47,168 bases of DNA from an uncultured Collinsella sp. (lineage in GTDB: Bacteria > Actinomycetota > Coriobacteriia > Coriobacteriales > Coriobacteriaceae): assembly GCA_900543615.1 (NCBI GenBank), contig UQSC01000003.1, positions 1-47,168 of the forward strand. The letters are read 5' to 3'. Shown one piece after another: positions 24,645 through 33,289 of the stretch (positions are counted from its first letter, which is position 1; the number at the start of each line of letters is the position of its first letter). Position numbers and translations under genes: made by a program. The notes beneath the pieces are model-generated. The model was given only the letters and a program-made list of their open reading frames with translations, was not told the DNA's origin and ran no database searches.

Positions 24645-24780
24645 TCATTTGCACCGGTTTAGGTGTTAACAGCACACCGGTACAAGCTGGATCTGTCTAG
24701 GCGATTGTCGGCATGGAAAAGGGCGCGCTGACAAGTCGGGAATCGCCGCGCGGATCCAAGAGGGATCAAAGGGAGGAACA

Positions 24781-25554
24781 ATGCTTGTTCAAGCGATCCT
24801 CATCGGACTTATCGCTGCCTTCGGTAAGCTCGATTATCAGCTCGGTACGCTCTATGCGTTCCGCCCGATCGTTCTGTGCCCGCTCGTCGGCATAGTCCTC
24901 GGGGACCTGCAGTCCGGCCTCGCCATCGGTGCGAGCCTCGAGCTGCTCTTCATGGGTTCTATCTCCATCGGCGCTTACGTGCCGCCCGATGAGTGTATTG
25001 GCGGTGTGCTCGCCTGCGCCTTCGCTATTCAGCTGGGTCAGAGCACCGAGGCCGCTATCGCGCTCGCGATGCCCATCGCCACTCTGTGCCTGGCCATTAA
25101 GAACGTCGTCAACGCCGGTATGCCCCTTCTGGTCGACCGTGCCGACGTCTTTGCCAGCAAGGGTAACCTCAAGGGTATCTACGCTATGCACTGGATTATC
25201 GGTCTCGTGATTGTCGTCCTGGCCTTTATCCTGTGCTCGGTCTCCTTCTATCTGGGTGCCGACGCCGTTCAGGGCCTGCTCGACTTCATCCCGACGTTCG
25301 TCCTCGATGGCTTTGGCGTCGCAGCCAACATCCTGCCTGCCATGGGCTTCGCCATGCTCGGCCGTCTGGTGCTTACCAAGCAGCTCGTGCCGTTCTACTT
25401 CCTGGGCTTCCTGCTGTGCTCCTATGCCAACGTGCCCGTCCTCGGCGTCGCCCTGATCGCAATCATCATCGGCATCGACAAGTACGACCTGCTGGGCCTT
25501 GGTGGCGCCCAGTCCCAGCTTTCTGTGGAAGGGGATGAGGACGATGACTTCTAA
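24781..25554 (+). CDS. PTS EIIC component, mannose/sorbose family
   Basis: The 257-aa membrane protein is one of the two channel subunits of a mannose-type permease. The N-terminus MLVQAILIGLIAAFGKLDYQLGTLYAFRPIVLCPLVGIVLGD and the ELLFMGSISIGAYVPPDE motif are characteristic of ManY/SorA proteins. About seven hydrophobic segments are visible. GGGAGGAACA precedes the ATG. Its last 11 bases overlap the EIID gene, so the partner subunits are translationally coupled. Confidence 0.93.
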   Translation: MLVQAILIGLIAAFGKLDYQLGTLYAFRPIVLCPLVGIVLGDLQSGLAIGASLELLFMGSISIGAYVPPDECIGGVLACAFAIQLGQSTEAAIALAMPIATLCLAIKNVVNAGMPLLVDRADVFASKGNLKGIYAMHWIIGLVIVVLAFILCSVSFYLGADAVQGLLDFIPTFVLDGFGVAANILPAMGFAMLGRLVLTKQLVPFYFLGFLLCSYANVPVLGVALIAIIIGIDKYDLLGLGGAQSQLSVEGDEDDDF

Positions 25555-26368
25555 TTCCGAGAACCAGATTACTCGCTCCGACCTCATTAAGAGCGCCGTG
25601 AACACCGGCGCCCTGGGCATGGAATTCTCCTGGACCTACTACAAGCAGATGAACATTGCCTTCTGCCTGATGGTCGCCAACATGCTCAAGAAGATCTATG
25701 CCGGCCGTCCCGATGATTACGCCGAGGCCTTGCACCGTCACAGCGCATTCTTCAACATCACCCCGCAGCTCGCTCCCTTCGTGGGTGGCATCGCGATGGC
25801 CATGGAAGAAAAGGTCGCTCGTGGCGAGGTTGAGCCCGAGAGCGTCAACGACATCAAGGCCGCCCTCATGGGTCCGCTTTCCGGCCTGGGTGACTCCTTC
25901 TTCCTGTCCACCCTGCGCGTCGTCGCCGCTGCCGTGGGCATCAGCCTGTGCCAGGCCGGCAACGTCTTTGGCCCCATCGCCTTCCTGCTCGTCTACAACA
26001 TCCCGGCGTTCCTGATTCGTATCTTTGGCGCTATCAAGGGTTATGAGCTAGGCATTGGCTTCCTCGACGAGGCTCAGAAGACCGGCCTGATGCAAAAGAT
26101 CATGGCCTGCGTCGGCATTGTCGGCGTTATGGTCGTCGGCGCCATGAGCAAGGACATGTTCTGGGCTTCGTTGCCCATCGCCATTGGTCAGGGCGACTCC
26201 GCCCAGACTCTCCAGGACATCCTGGACGGTATCATGCCCGGTATGCTCGGCATGGCCGCCTTCTGGCTCTACTATTGGCTGCTCTCCAAGAAGATCAACC
26301 CGATGGTCCTGATCCTCTGCACCATGGTCGTGGGCATCATCGGCGCTTACTTTGGCGTGCTTGCCTAA
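25544..26368 (+). CDS. PTS EIID component, mannose family
   Basis: The 274-aa second membrane subunit of the permease has ITRSDLIKSAVNTGALGMEFSWTYYKQMNIAF at its start, resembling the ManZ entry helix. The core shows HSAFFNITPQLAPFVGGIAMAMEE and ALMGPLSGLGDSFF, the usual EIID signatures. Four hydrophobic segments follow, the last being GIIGAYFGVLA. The start at 25544 (MTSNSEN) lies inside the end of EIIC; ATG 25535 is an alternative. A terminator-like hairpin separates it from the epimerase gene. Confidence 0.93.
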   Translation: MTSNSENQITRSDLIKSAVNTGALGMEFSWTYYKQMNIAFCLMVANMLKKIYAGRPDDYAEALHRHSAFFNITPQLAPFVGGIAMAMEEKVARGEVEPESVNDIKAALMGPLSGLGDSFFLSTLRVVAAAVGISLCQAGNVFGPIAFLLVYNIPAFLIRIFGAIKGYELGIGFLDEAQKTGLMQKIMACVGIVGVMVVGAMSKDMFWASLPIAIGQGDSAQTLQDILDGIMPGMLGMAAFWLYYWLLSKKINPMVLILCTMVVGIIGAYFGVLA

Positions 26369-26416
26369 TATGTTCGAATCGCGCTTCCATCGCGTCTAAC
26401 GGTTGCGTCGATCTTT

Positions 26417-26453
26417 GGGGGCTTGTCGCATCTGCGGCGGCCCCCTGTTTTTT
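26417..26453 (+). terminator. Terminator-like hairpin between EIID and the epimerase gene
   Basis: GGGGGCTTGTCGC pairs with GCGGCGGCCCCC, then TGTTTTTT. It may reduce expression of the epimerase relative to the transporter, or read-through may occur. Confidence 0.65.
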
Positions 26454-26479
26454 AAAACTCCGTACGAAAGGGGAGGGCT

Positions 26480-27325
26480 ATGGTCGTACCCGAGCTTTCG
26501 CTCATGAACATCAACCATCGTTACTACAGCATCGAGACGTTTTTTAAGGCTGCAGGTGAGGCCGGCTATCGCAATATCGAGCTGTGGACCGGCTCGATGC
26601 ACCTGTATGTGGATTGCCATGAGCACGATTCGGTGGATAAGATTCGCGATCTTGCCGCCCAATACGGTATCAAGATCGTGTGCGTGTGCCCCGAGCAGAA
26701 CAACCCCAAGCCGTGGAACGTCGCGGTGCGCGGTGAGGCGGGCCAAAAACGCATCCTCTCGTACTTTAAGAATGTGATCGACGTTGCCGTTGAGTTGGGC
26801 GTGCCGCAGATTCTGGTGACGAGTGGTTGGGCCTATCTGGACGAGCCGGCTGAGGACGCCTGGGCCCGCAGCGTTGCCATGCTGCGCTCGGTGTGCGACT
26901 ACGCCGATACGCGCGGTATTCGCGTCGCGCTCGAGGCCCTGCAGCCGTCGGAGTCCGTGTTGGTCAACACCGCACAGGATGTCGCGCGCATCCTCGAGGC
27001 GGTCGATCGTCCCAACCTGAAGGCCTGTATCGACTTTGGCGCCATGGAAGTTGCCGGCGACACGATCGACGGCTACTTTGAGGTTTTGGGCGACAAGATC
27101 GTTCACACCCACTTTGTAGATGTGGGCGGCGGCACGACGCATCTTGCCTGGGGCGACGGCGAGCGTGATATGCGTGCCGACCTCGAGGCACTCATGCGCC
27201 ACGGCTATACGGGCTATGTCTCGGCCGAGACGTGTGATGGCCGCTACTATCAGGATCCGTCCAAGGCGACGACTCAGGTTATCGAGATGTATCGCCGTGT
27301 GACAGCGGAGATGGAAGCCGAATAA
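26480..27325 (+). CDS. Sugar-phosphate isomerase/epimerase (AP-endonuclease-2 TIM barrel), FrlC-like
   Basis: The 281-aa soluble TIM barrel has metal ligands placed as in FrlC and psicose epimerases: Glu in VALEALQPSE, Asp in ACIDFGAM, His in HTHFVDVGGG and Glu in SAETCD. The segment from YFEVLGDKIVHTHFVD onward closely follows E. coli FrlC, which interconverts psicoselysine and fructoselysine. This would widen the range of Amadori products fed to the deglycase (inference). GGGGAGGGCT precedes the ATG. The gene shares direction with EIICD and lies 111 bp behind. Confidence 0.85.
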   Translation: MVVPELSLMNINHRYYSIETFFKAAGEAGYRNIELWTGSMHLYVDCHEHDSVDKIRDLAAQYGIKIVCVCPEQNNPKPWNVAVRGEAGQKRILSYFKNVIDVAVELGVPQILVTSGWAYLDEPAEDAWARSVAMLRSVCDYADTRGIRVALEALQPSESVLVNTAQDVARILEAVDRPNLKACIDFGAMEVAGDTIDGYFEVLGDKIVHTHFVDVGGGTTHLAWGDGERDMRADLEALMRHGYTGYVSAETCDGRYYQDPSKATTQVIEMYRRVTAEMEAE

Positions 27326-27437
27326 CTAAACTGCGCGGTTGCGCCGGAAACGCTTGGGCGGGTCTGGCGCAACGCTTTTATAGCTGGCGAGTTGTGGGGA
27401 ACCCGTCGGCAGTAGCGCTCGAAATAGACAACTATTG

Positions 27438-27450
27438 GCGTTGTAATACC
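27438..27450. promoter_or_regulatory. Inverted GGTATTACAA half-box upstream of deglycase copy 2
   Basis: On the minus strand the sequence reads TGGTATTACAA, close to the GGTATTAAA box. It is about 50 bp before the paired boxes and could be a third, auxiliary site. Confidence 0.35.
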
Positions 27451-27501
27451 ACTCGGGCGAGGAAACCGACCGTTCGCCGCAAATCTCCGTGAGTTTGGAT
27501 T

Positions 27502-27545
27502 GGTATTAAATAACAAGCAATCGTATGGCTATAATTGGTATCAGC
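27502..27545. promoter_or_regulatory. Paired GGTATTAAA/GGTATCAGC boxes with TATAAT, upstream of deglycase copy 2
   Basis: GGTATTAAA at 27502-27510 and GGTATCAGC at 27537-27545 are 35 bp apart. TATAAT at 27530-27535 lies directly before the second box, the same layout as before EIIC. Deglycase copy 2 therefore has its own regulated promoter. Confidence 0.68.
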
Positions 27546-27592
27546 AAGAAGCGCGATGTATAGAATTGCGCACATGTGATGGGAGGACACAC

Positions 27593-28654
27593 ATGAAGGA
27601 GACCGAGAAGATCGAGATCATGCACTTCGACCAGGAGGGCTACCTCGAGGACGGCAGGAACGTCTACGAGGCCGGCAAGAAGATGACCGCCCTGGCCGAC
27701 CGCGTGCACGAGGAGGGCTACGACGCCGTCTTCCTGATGGGCGTCGGCGGCACCTGGGACGAGCTCATGCAGCTCGAGTACCTCATGAACAAGTTCGGCG
27801 ACCGCGACCTCGAGGTCTACCTGATCCACGCCGCCGAGTGGAACGTCATGGGCCACAAGCGCATGACCGACAAATCCGTCGTGCTGACCGCCTCCGAGTC
27901 CGGCACCACCCCCGAGGTGCTCGAGGCCGTCGGCAAGATGAGGGAGATGGGCGTGCGCGTCTTCGCCATGACCAACCCCGAGGGCAAGATCGGGCAGGCC
28001 GTGGGCGCCGAGAACTGCGTCATGATGGCCTCCGACCACGGCGCCGGCGGCTGCGAGAAGGGCTACTACCTCGCCGACTGCTTCGGCCTGCGCCTGCTCA
28101 ACCGCCGCGGCTGCTTCCCCAAGTTCGACCTGTTCATCGAGCAGACGAAGGACGTCTGGAAGGACATGCTCGACATCCGCAAGCGCTTCGAGCCGCGCGC
28201 CGAGGAGCTCGCCAGGAAGTACGCGCTGGCCGACTACACCATGTTCATCGGCTCGGGCGCGCTGTGGGGCGAGACCATCCTGTACTCCATGTGCCTGCTC
28301 GAGGAGATGCAGTGGAAGCGCATCCGCCACATCACCTCGCACGACTTCTTCCACGGCACGCTCGAGCTGCTCGAGCCCGGCGTCCCGGTGTTCCTGTTCA
28401 TGGGCGAGGACGAGTGCCGCGCCCTCGACGAGCGCGTCCGCGCCTTCCTCACCAGCGGCGTGACCGGCGACGAGGACTACGTCATCATCGACACCGCCGA
28501 GTACGCGATCCCGGGCCTGGACGACGACTTCCGCGTCATCGTGTCGCCGTGGATCCTGTCCGTGCTGACCACCGACCGCCTCGCGCGCAACTACGAGCTG
28601 GTCACCAAGCACAACCTCAAGTACCGCCGCTACTACCACCAGTTCGACTACTAA
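27593..28654 (+). CDS. SIS-domain deglycase, FrlB-like (copy 2, identical to copy 1)
   Basis: The 353-aa product is identical to that of 22444-23505. Two reading frames agree throughout, so the DNA is identical too. The base before ATG differs (C here, A in copy 1), and after TAA the sequences diverge at once (GAGCTGG here, TTTCATT there). Only the coding sequence is duplicated. GGGAGGACACAC precedes the ATG; the upstream in-frame codons to 27500 are not part of the gene because they contain the promoter boxes. It stands alone with its own promoter and terminator. The function should match copy 1, so the copy may add dosage rather than a new substrate. Confidence 0.87.
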   Translation: MKETEKIEIMHFDQEGYLEDGRNVYEAGKKMTALADRVHEEGYDAVFLMGVGGTWDELMQLEYLMNKFGDRDLEVYLIHAAEWNVMGHKRMTDKSVVLTASESGTTPEVLEAVGKMREMGVRVFAMTNPEGKIGQAVGAENCVMMASDHGAGGCEKGYYLADCFGLRLLNRRGCFPKFDLFIEQTKDVWKDMLDIRKRFEPRAEELARKYALADYTMFIGSGALWGETILYSMCLLEEMQWKRIRHITSHDFFHGTLELLEPGVPVFLFMGEDECRALDERVRAFLTSGVTGDEDYVIIDTAEYAIPGLDDDFRVIVSPWILSVLTTDRLARNYELVTKHNLKYRRYYHQFDY

Positions 28655-28707
28655 GAGCTGGTCACGGGTCCGATATCTTGGCTGGTTGATATCTCGACCC
28701 TGCACAA

Positions 28708-28738
28708 GGGCGTCCGCATTTGCGCGGGCGCCCTTTTT
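28708..28738 (+). terminator. Terminator after deglycase copy 2
   Basis: GGGCGTCCGC pairs with GCGGGCGCCC around ATTTGC, then TTTTT. It closes the PTS deglycase block. Confidence 0.85.
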
Positions 28739-28854
28739 GCGTTGTGACAAGAGACTGCTGCTAACCGCTTGCCCTATGTTTCCAAATGAATACGGTGTGA
28801 GCCGAGGAGGACGATTCTCCCCGCAAACACTCTAGTATGCTAAAGTACCCAGAA

Positions 28855-28880
28855 AACCGGCGGAGCTATGCCGGTCTTTC
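28855..28880 (+). other. Leader hairpin upstream of hisZG
   Basis: ACCGGC pairs with GCCGGT, followed by CTTTC, about 40 bp before the hisZG start. It is terminator-like but weak. I found no His-codon leader peptide or T-box-type features in 28739-28916, so attenuation is only a possibility. Confidence 0.35.
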
Positions 28881-28916
28881 GTTCTATATGAAACACAGCA
28901 TGAGGAGGCTCATCAG

Positions 28917-30632
28917 ATGACGGCCACACCGTGGGGATTCCGGGACATATTGCCCGAGGAGGCTCAGACGCGCGAGGAGATTGCGCTGACGGTGAAGGGC
29001 TGCTTCAGGGAGCATCATTACCTTCCGGTCGAGACGCCTCTGCTCGAGGACAAGGGCTCACTCGAGGAAGGCGGCCGCATTGCGGACACGCCGTTTAAGC
29101 TCTTTGACGATGATGGCCGCCTGCTGGTGGTCCGTCCCGACAACACGTTGCCGATCGTGCGCCTGGTTTCGACCCGCATGCACGCTGCCGACCTGCCCCT
29201 GCGCCTTCGCTACGAGGCGCCGGTGGTTCGCGAGTGTCAGCGCAATGCCGGCGGCTCGCGTCAGTTTACGCAGCTGGGCTTTGAGCTTATCGGCGCGGGC
29301 GATACCGCGGGCGATGTCGAGATTGTCTCGCTCGTGGCCGAGGCCGTGCGCAAGTTGGCGCTGCCCGATGCGCGCATTATCGCAGGTAGCGTGCGTCCGT
29401 TTAAGGAGCTGCTTGCGGCGTGCGAGGATCGCGAGCTGGCCGCCGAGGCCCTGCGCTGCGTGCACGCCAACGACTTTGTGGGCCTCGATGCCCGCGTGGC
29501 GGCAAGCGTCGAGTCCGAGGCCGTCAAGGCCGCCATTAGCGAGTTGCCGCGTCTGCACGGTGGTGCCGAGGTGCTCGACCGCGTCGATACGCTGCTGGCA
29601 GCGGCGGGCATTGTCGCGCCGCTCACGCGCGAGCTGCGTGCCCTGGTCGAGGGCCTGGCCCCCGAGGAGGCCCAGGTGCTGTCGTTCGACTTCTCCATCA
29701 TGAACTCTTTCGATTACTACACGGGCCTGGTCTTTAAGGCCTATGCCGGCGGACTGCCCGATCCGGTCGGTTCGGGCGGACGCTATGACTCCATCTTCAC
29801 CGGCGCGTTTGGCGACGGTATCGAGGTGCCGGCGGCGGGCTTCGCCTTTTCGCTCGAGCGCCTGGAGGCCGCGCGCACCTCGGCCGAGGATGCCGCTTCC
29901 GATGGCGATCACGCCGCGGGCCGTGGCGCCGAGGGCCCGCTGCGCATTGCCGTGCCCAAGGGCTCGCTCAAGGCCGACACGCTCGACGTGCTTGAGTCCG
30001 CGGGCTTGGGTGTCTCTGAGCTGCGCGATCCCGGTCGTCATCTCATCGTGCGCGGTCGCGACACGCGTGCCGGCGAGGGCGCGGTCGGCGATATCGAGTT
30101 TGTCATCGTGCGTCCCAGCGACGCGCCCGCCTTTGTGGGCTGCGGCGGCGCCGACTGTGGCATCTGTGGTTGGGACTCGCTTATCGAGGCCGACCTCAAC
30201 CTGCTGCAGCTGGTCGATCTGGGCTACGGCCTGTGCACGTTTATCGAGGCGGAGCCTGCATGGCGCGCCGGCCAGGCCGAGCGCAACTACGCCCGCCGCG
30301 GGTCGCTTCGTGTGGCCACCAAGTACCCGCGCATCGCGAGTGCCTGGTATGCCGAGCGCGGCGTGAATGCCGATATCGTCTCGCTGCACGGTAACATCGA
30401 GCTGGGCCCCATCGTCGGTATGACCGATCGCATCGTGGACATTACCGCCACGGGCGCCACGCTGCGCGATAACGACCTGGTCATCACCGGTCGCATCATG
30501 GACTGCACGGCCCGCTTCTTTGTCAACCCGGGTGCCGCTCGCCTGGATCCGCGCGTGCGCAACCTGGCAGATCGCCTGGCCGCGGCCGTGAAGGACAAGC
30601 ATTTTGAGCCCGTCGCGGGCTCGGCACAATAG
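28917..30632 (+). CDS. hisZG: Fused HisZ-HisG: ATP phosphoribosyltransferase, regulatory plus short-form catalytic subunit
   Basis: The 571-aa protein catalyses and controls the first step of histidine synthesis (ATP plus PRPP). Residues about 1-325 are HisZ, a HisRS-like paralogue (TPWGFRDILPEEA, RPDNTLPIVRL, FDYYTGLVFKAY, VGSGGRYDSI). A Gly/Ala/Asp-rich linker (about 326-340) leads to short-form HisG at about 341-571. That part shows LRIAVPKGSL, FVGCGGADCGICGWDSL, RVATKYPRIASAWY and the PRPP loop DITATGATLRDNDL. In most bacteria with short HisG the two subunits are separate genes. The frame is open throughout with no stop or frameshift between the domains. AGGAGGCTCATCAG precedes the ATG. 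It heads the his operon. Confidence 0.93.
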   Translation: MTATPWGFRDILPEEAQTREEIALTVKGCFREHHYLPVETPLLEDKGSLEEGGRIADTPFKLFDDDGRLLVVRPDNTLPIVRLVSTRMHAADLPLRLRYEAPVVRECQRNAGGSRQFTQLGFELIGAGDTAGDVEIVSLVAEAVRKLALPDARIIAGSVRPFKELLAACEDRELAAEALRCVHANDFVGLDARVAASVESEAVKAAISELPRLHGGAEVLDRVDTLLAAAGIVAPLTRELRALVEGLAPEEAQVLSFDFSIMNSFDYYTGLVFKAYAGGLPDPVGSGGRYDSIFTGAFGDGIEVPAAGFAFSLERLEAARTSAEDAASDGDHAAGRGAEGPLRIAVPKGSLKADTLDVLESAGLGVSELRDPGRHLIVRGRDTRAGEGAVGDIEFVIVRPSDAPAFVGCGGADCGICGWDSLIEADLNLLQLVDLGYGLCTFIEAEPAWRAGQAERNYARRGSLRVATKYPRIASAWYAERGVNADIVSLHGNIELGPIVGMTDRIVDITATGATLRDNDLVITGRIMDCTARFFVNPGAARLDPRVRNLADRLAAAVKDKHFEPVAGSAQ

Positions 30633-30738
30633 CGCGAGCACGCACGGGCGTCCCAACGTCTGGGCTGCGGGCCGATTGGCGCCGCCGCCCGGCCTCTCGT
30701 TTTTTCAAACGCAACCTCGACCGATAGGGGATACCGAT

Positions 30739-32172
30739 ATGAAGACCATCAAGCTTGCTCCCGGTGAGCGCCTCGTTACCAACCAGCTCAACCGCAAGGG
30801 CGTGCTACCGCAAAACATCGTCGACGCCGCCCGCGATATCGTGGCCAACGTGCGTGCCAACGGCGATGCCGCGGTGCGCGATTACTGTCAGCGTTTTGAC
30901 GGTGTCGAGCTGCAGAGCTTCCGCCTGCCGCAAGAGCAGATCGATGCCGCGCTCGAAGGCCTCGATCCGGCCTTTGTCGCGGCGCTCGAAAAGGCTGCAC
31001 GCCAGATTCGCGAGTTCCACCAGCGTGAGGTCGAGCAGAGCTGGTTTACCACGCGCCCGGACGGCACGATGCTCGGCGTTAAGGTGACCCCGCTCGCGGC
31101 GGCCGGCATCTACGTGCCGGGCGGCCGCGCGCAGTATCCCTCCACGGTGCTCATGAATGCCATTCCCGCCAAGGTTGCCGGCGTCAAGCGCGTGGTTATG
31201 GTGACGCCGCCGCAAAAAGACGGCCTGATCAGCCCTTACACGCTTGCCGCGGCAAAGCTCGGCGGCGTGGACGAAATCTATATGGTGGGCGGCGCTCAAG
31301 CTGTAGCCGCGCTGGCGTACGGCACCGAGACCATTCCGCGCGTCGACAAGATCACCGGCCCGGGCAACGCCTTTGTCGCCGCGGCCAAGCAGATTGTCTC
31401 GGGCGACGTGGGAATCGACATGGTCGCTGGCCCCTCCGAGGTCTGCGTGCTGGCCGATGCCACGGCCAAGCCCATGGTGGTTGCGGCCGACCTGATGGCC
31501 CAAGCCGAGCACGATCCGCTCGCTGCCTGCTATCTGGTGACCTGCGACGAGCAGTTTGCGCGCGAGGTCGAGGCGGGCATCGATATCTTGGTCGCGCAGT
31601 CGCCGCGTGCCGAGATCACGCGCGCCTCGCTCGATAACGAGGGCACCATCGTGGTGGCTGCCGATATGGCTGCCGCCGTCGAGGCCGTGAACACCGTGGC
31701 GCCCGAGCACCTTGAGCTGCACTGCAAGGACGCGATGGGCCTGCTCGGCGGCATTCGCAACGCCGGCGCCATCTTTGTGGGCGCCTGGAGCTCCGAGCCG
31801 CTCGGCGATTACGTCGCCGGCCCCAACCACACGCTTCCGACCGGCGGCACGGCCATGTTCTCCAACCCGCTTTCGGTCGAAGAGTTCGTTAAGTGCTCGA
31901 GCGTCATTTGCTATACGCCCGAGGGCCTGCTCTCCGACGCTCCTGCCACACAGCGTCTGGCCGAGGCCGAGGGCCTGTGGGCGCATGCGCTATCCGCCGC
32001 CCTGCGTCGCCGTGTGCTGGAGCAGGGCGAGGATGCCGTGAGCGCCGCGTCGCTGGCCGCGGCCGACCTAACCAAGGTCGCCTGGCCGGGCGACGCCGTG
32101 GCGACGGTTGTCGAGGGTGTGGACCTGGCGGCGGCGGGCGGTGCCGCTGGCGCGGTCGTCGAGGAGGCCTAA
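30739..32172 (+). CDS. hisD: Histidinol dehydrogenase
   Basis: HisD catalyses the last two oxidations, histidinol to histidine, using zinc and NAD. Visible motifs are VPGGRAQYPSTVLMNAIPAKVAGV, the zinc-ligand region DLMAQAEHDP, GPSEVCVLAD and APEHLELH. It is 477 aa, longer than the usual 430 or so, with an Ala/Gly/Val-rich tail of about 40 residues that probably has no catalytic role. The start is ATG 30739 (MKTIKLAPGERL) after a GGGGATACCGAT leader; the frame open from 30604 lacks support. The hisC gene starts one base after its stop codon. Confidence 0.95.
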   Translation: MKTIKLAPGERLVTNQLNRKGVLPQNIVDAARDIVANVRANGDAAVRDYCQRFDGVELQSFRLPQEQIDAALEGLDPAFVAALEKAARQIREFHQREVEQSWFTTRPDGTMLGVKVTPLAAAGIYVPGGRAQYPSTVLMNAIPAKVAGVKRVVMVTPPQKDGLISPYTLAAAKLGGVDEIYMVGGAQAVAALAYGTETIPRVDKITGPGNAFVAAAKQIVSGDVGIDMVAGPSEVCVLADATAKPMVVAADLMAQAEHDPLAACYLVTCDEQFAREVEAGIDILVAQSPRAEITRASLDNEGTIVVAADMAAAVEAVNTVAPEHLELHCKDAMGLLGGIRNAGAIFVGAWSSEPLGDYVAGPNHTLPTGGTAMFSNPLSVEEFVKCSSVICYTPEGLLSDAPATQRLAEAEGLWAHALSAALRRRVLEQGEDAVSAASLAAADLTKVAWPGDAVATVVEGVDLAAAGGAAGAVVEEA

Positions 32173-32173
32173 A

Positions 32174-33289
32174 ATGGCCGAGCTGACGCCCCATATGAAG
32201 GAGCTCGTCCAGCCCTACTTGGCCGGTATTGAGCCCTACGATCCCAACTTTACGCCCACGCGCATCAATCTTTCGGCCAACGAGAACACCTATCCCGTGC
32301 CGGCTGGCGTGCGCGAGGCGGTCGACGCCGCCCTGGCTGCCACACCGCTCAACCGCTATCCCGATCCCATGTCCAACGACCTGCGCGACGAGCTTGCTGC
32401 CTGGCATGGCGTGACGCGCGAGAACATCTGCGTGGGCAACGGCGGTGACGAGCTGCTCTATAACTACTTGCTGGCGTTTGGCGGCGCGGGGCGGACCCTG
32501 CTCAACTGCCCGCCGTGCTTTAGCGAGTACGCGTTCTTTGCGTCGCTCTGCCAGACCGAGGTGCGCGACGTGTGGCGCGATCCGGCGACCTTTGAGCTCG
32601 ACCAGGCAGCCGTGCTTGCCGCGGCGCCCGAGTGCAGTTTGGCCATCGTGACCTCGCCCAACAATCCCACGGGCGACGTGGCGCCGCTCGACTTTGTCGC
32701 GGCCCTGTGCGATGCGTGCCCCGGCATGGTGATGGTCGACGAGGCCTACGTTGAGTTTGCCGACGATTCGTTTGGCGCGGCCACCACGGCGCAGGGGCTT
32801 ATCGCCGAGCATCCCAACCTGGTGATTCTGCACACACTATCCAAGGCGTTTGGCGCCGCCGGCACGCGCCTGGGCTACGTGATCGCGGCGCCCGAGGTCA
32901 TCGACGTGTTCGCGGCGATTCGCCAGATCTATTCGGTCAATGTGCTGAGCCAGGCGGCGGCGCTTGCCTGTGTGCGTGCCCGCGATGCGTACGCGTCCGT
33001 GGTGGCACAGGTCGCATCTGAGCGCGAGCGTGAGCTGGCCGCTCTGCGCGCGATGGCTGCCGAGGGCTTGCCCGTGGAGGCATGGCCGAGTGCGGCGAAC
33101 TTTGTGCTCGTGCGCACGCCGCATGCCACGCGCGTGCGCGAGCGCCTGCGCGACGAGTATTCACTTTTGGTGCGCGACTTTAGCTACGCGCCGGGGCTCG
33201 CGGACTGCCTGCGCATTACCGTGGGCACCCCGCAGGAAAACAACGAGGTGCTGGCCGCGTTTGCCGCGCTGGTGAAGGAGGAGATGTAG
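32174..33289 (+). CDS. hisC: Histidinol-phosphate aminotransferase
   Basis: The 371-aa class-II PLP aminotransferase converts imidazole-acetol phosphate to histidinol phosphate. The PLP Lys lies in LHTLSKAFGAAGTRLGY. Substrate and cofactor motifs include LSANENTYPVP, RYPDP, GNGGDELL and SPNNPTGD, with FVLVRTP near the end. ATG 32174 (MAELTPHMK) begins one base after the hisD stop (TAAAATG), so coupling is likely. It abuts hisB with no gap. Confidence 0.95.
   Translation: MAELTPHMKELVQPYLAGIEPYDPNFTPTRINLSANENTYPVPAGVREAVDAALAATPLNRYPDPMSNDLRDELAAWHGVTRENICVGNGGDELLYNYLLAFGGAGRTLLNCPPCFSEYAFFASLCQTEVRDVWRDPATFELDQAAVLAAAPECSLAIVTSPNNPTGDVAPLDFVAALCDACPGMVMVDEAYVEFADDSFGAATTAQGLIAEHPNLVILHTLSKAFGAAGTRLGYVIAAPEVIDVFAAIRQIYSVNVLSQAAALACVRARDAYASVVAQVASERERELAALRAMAAEGLPVEAWPSAANFVLVRTPHATRVRERLRDEYSLLVRDFSYAPGLADCLRITVGTPQENNEVLAAFAALVKEEM

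Noticed and set aside
28739..28916. T-box or His leader-peptide attenuator before hisZG
   Set aside because: No run of His codons, no T-box sequence and only a weak hairpin with few Ts were found.
29058..30656. A 532-aa minus-strand frame across hisZG
   Set aside because: The sense frame has clear HisZ and HisG motifs; the antisense frame has none.
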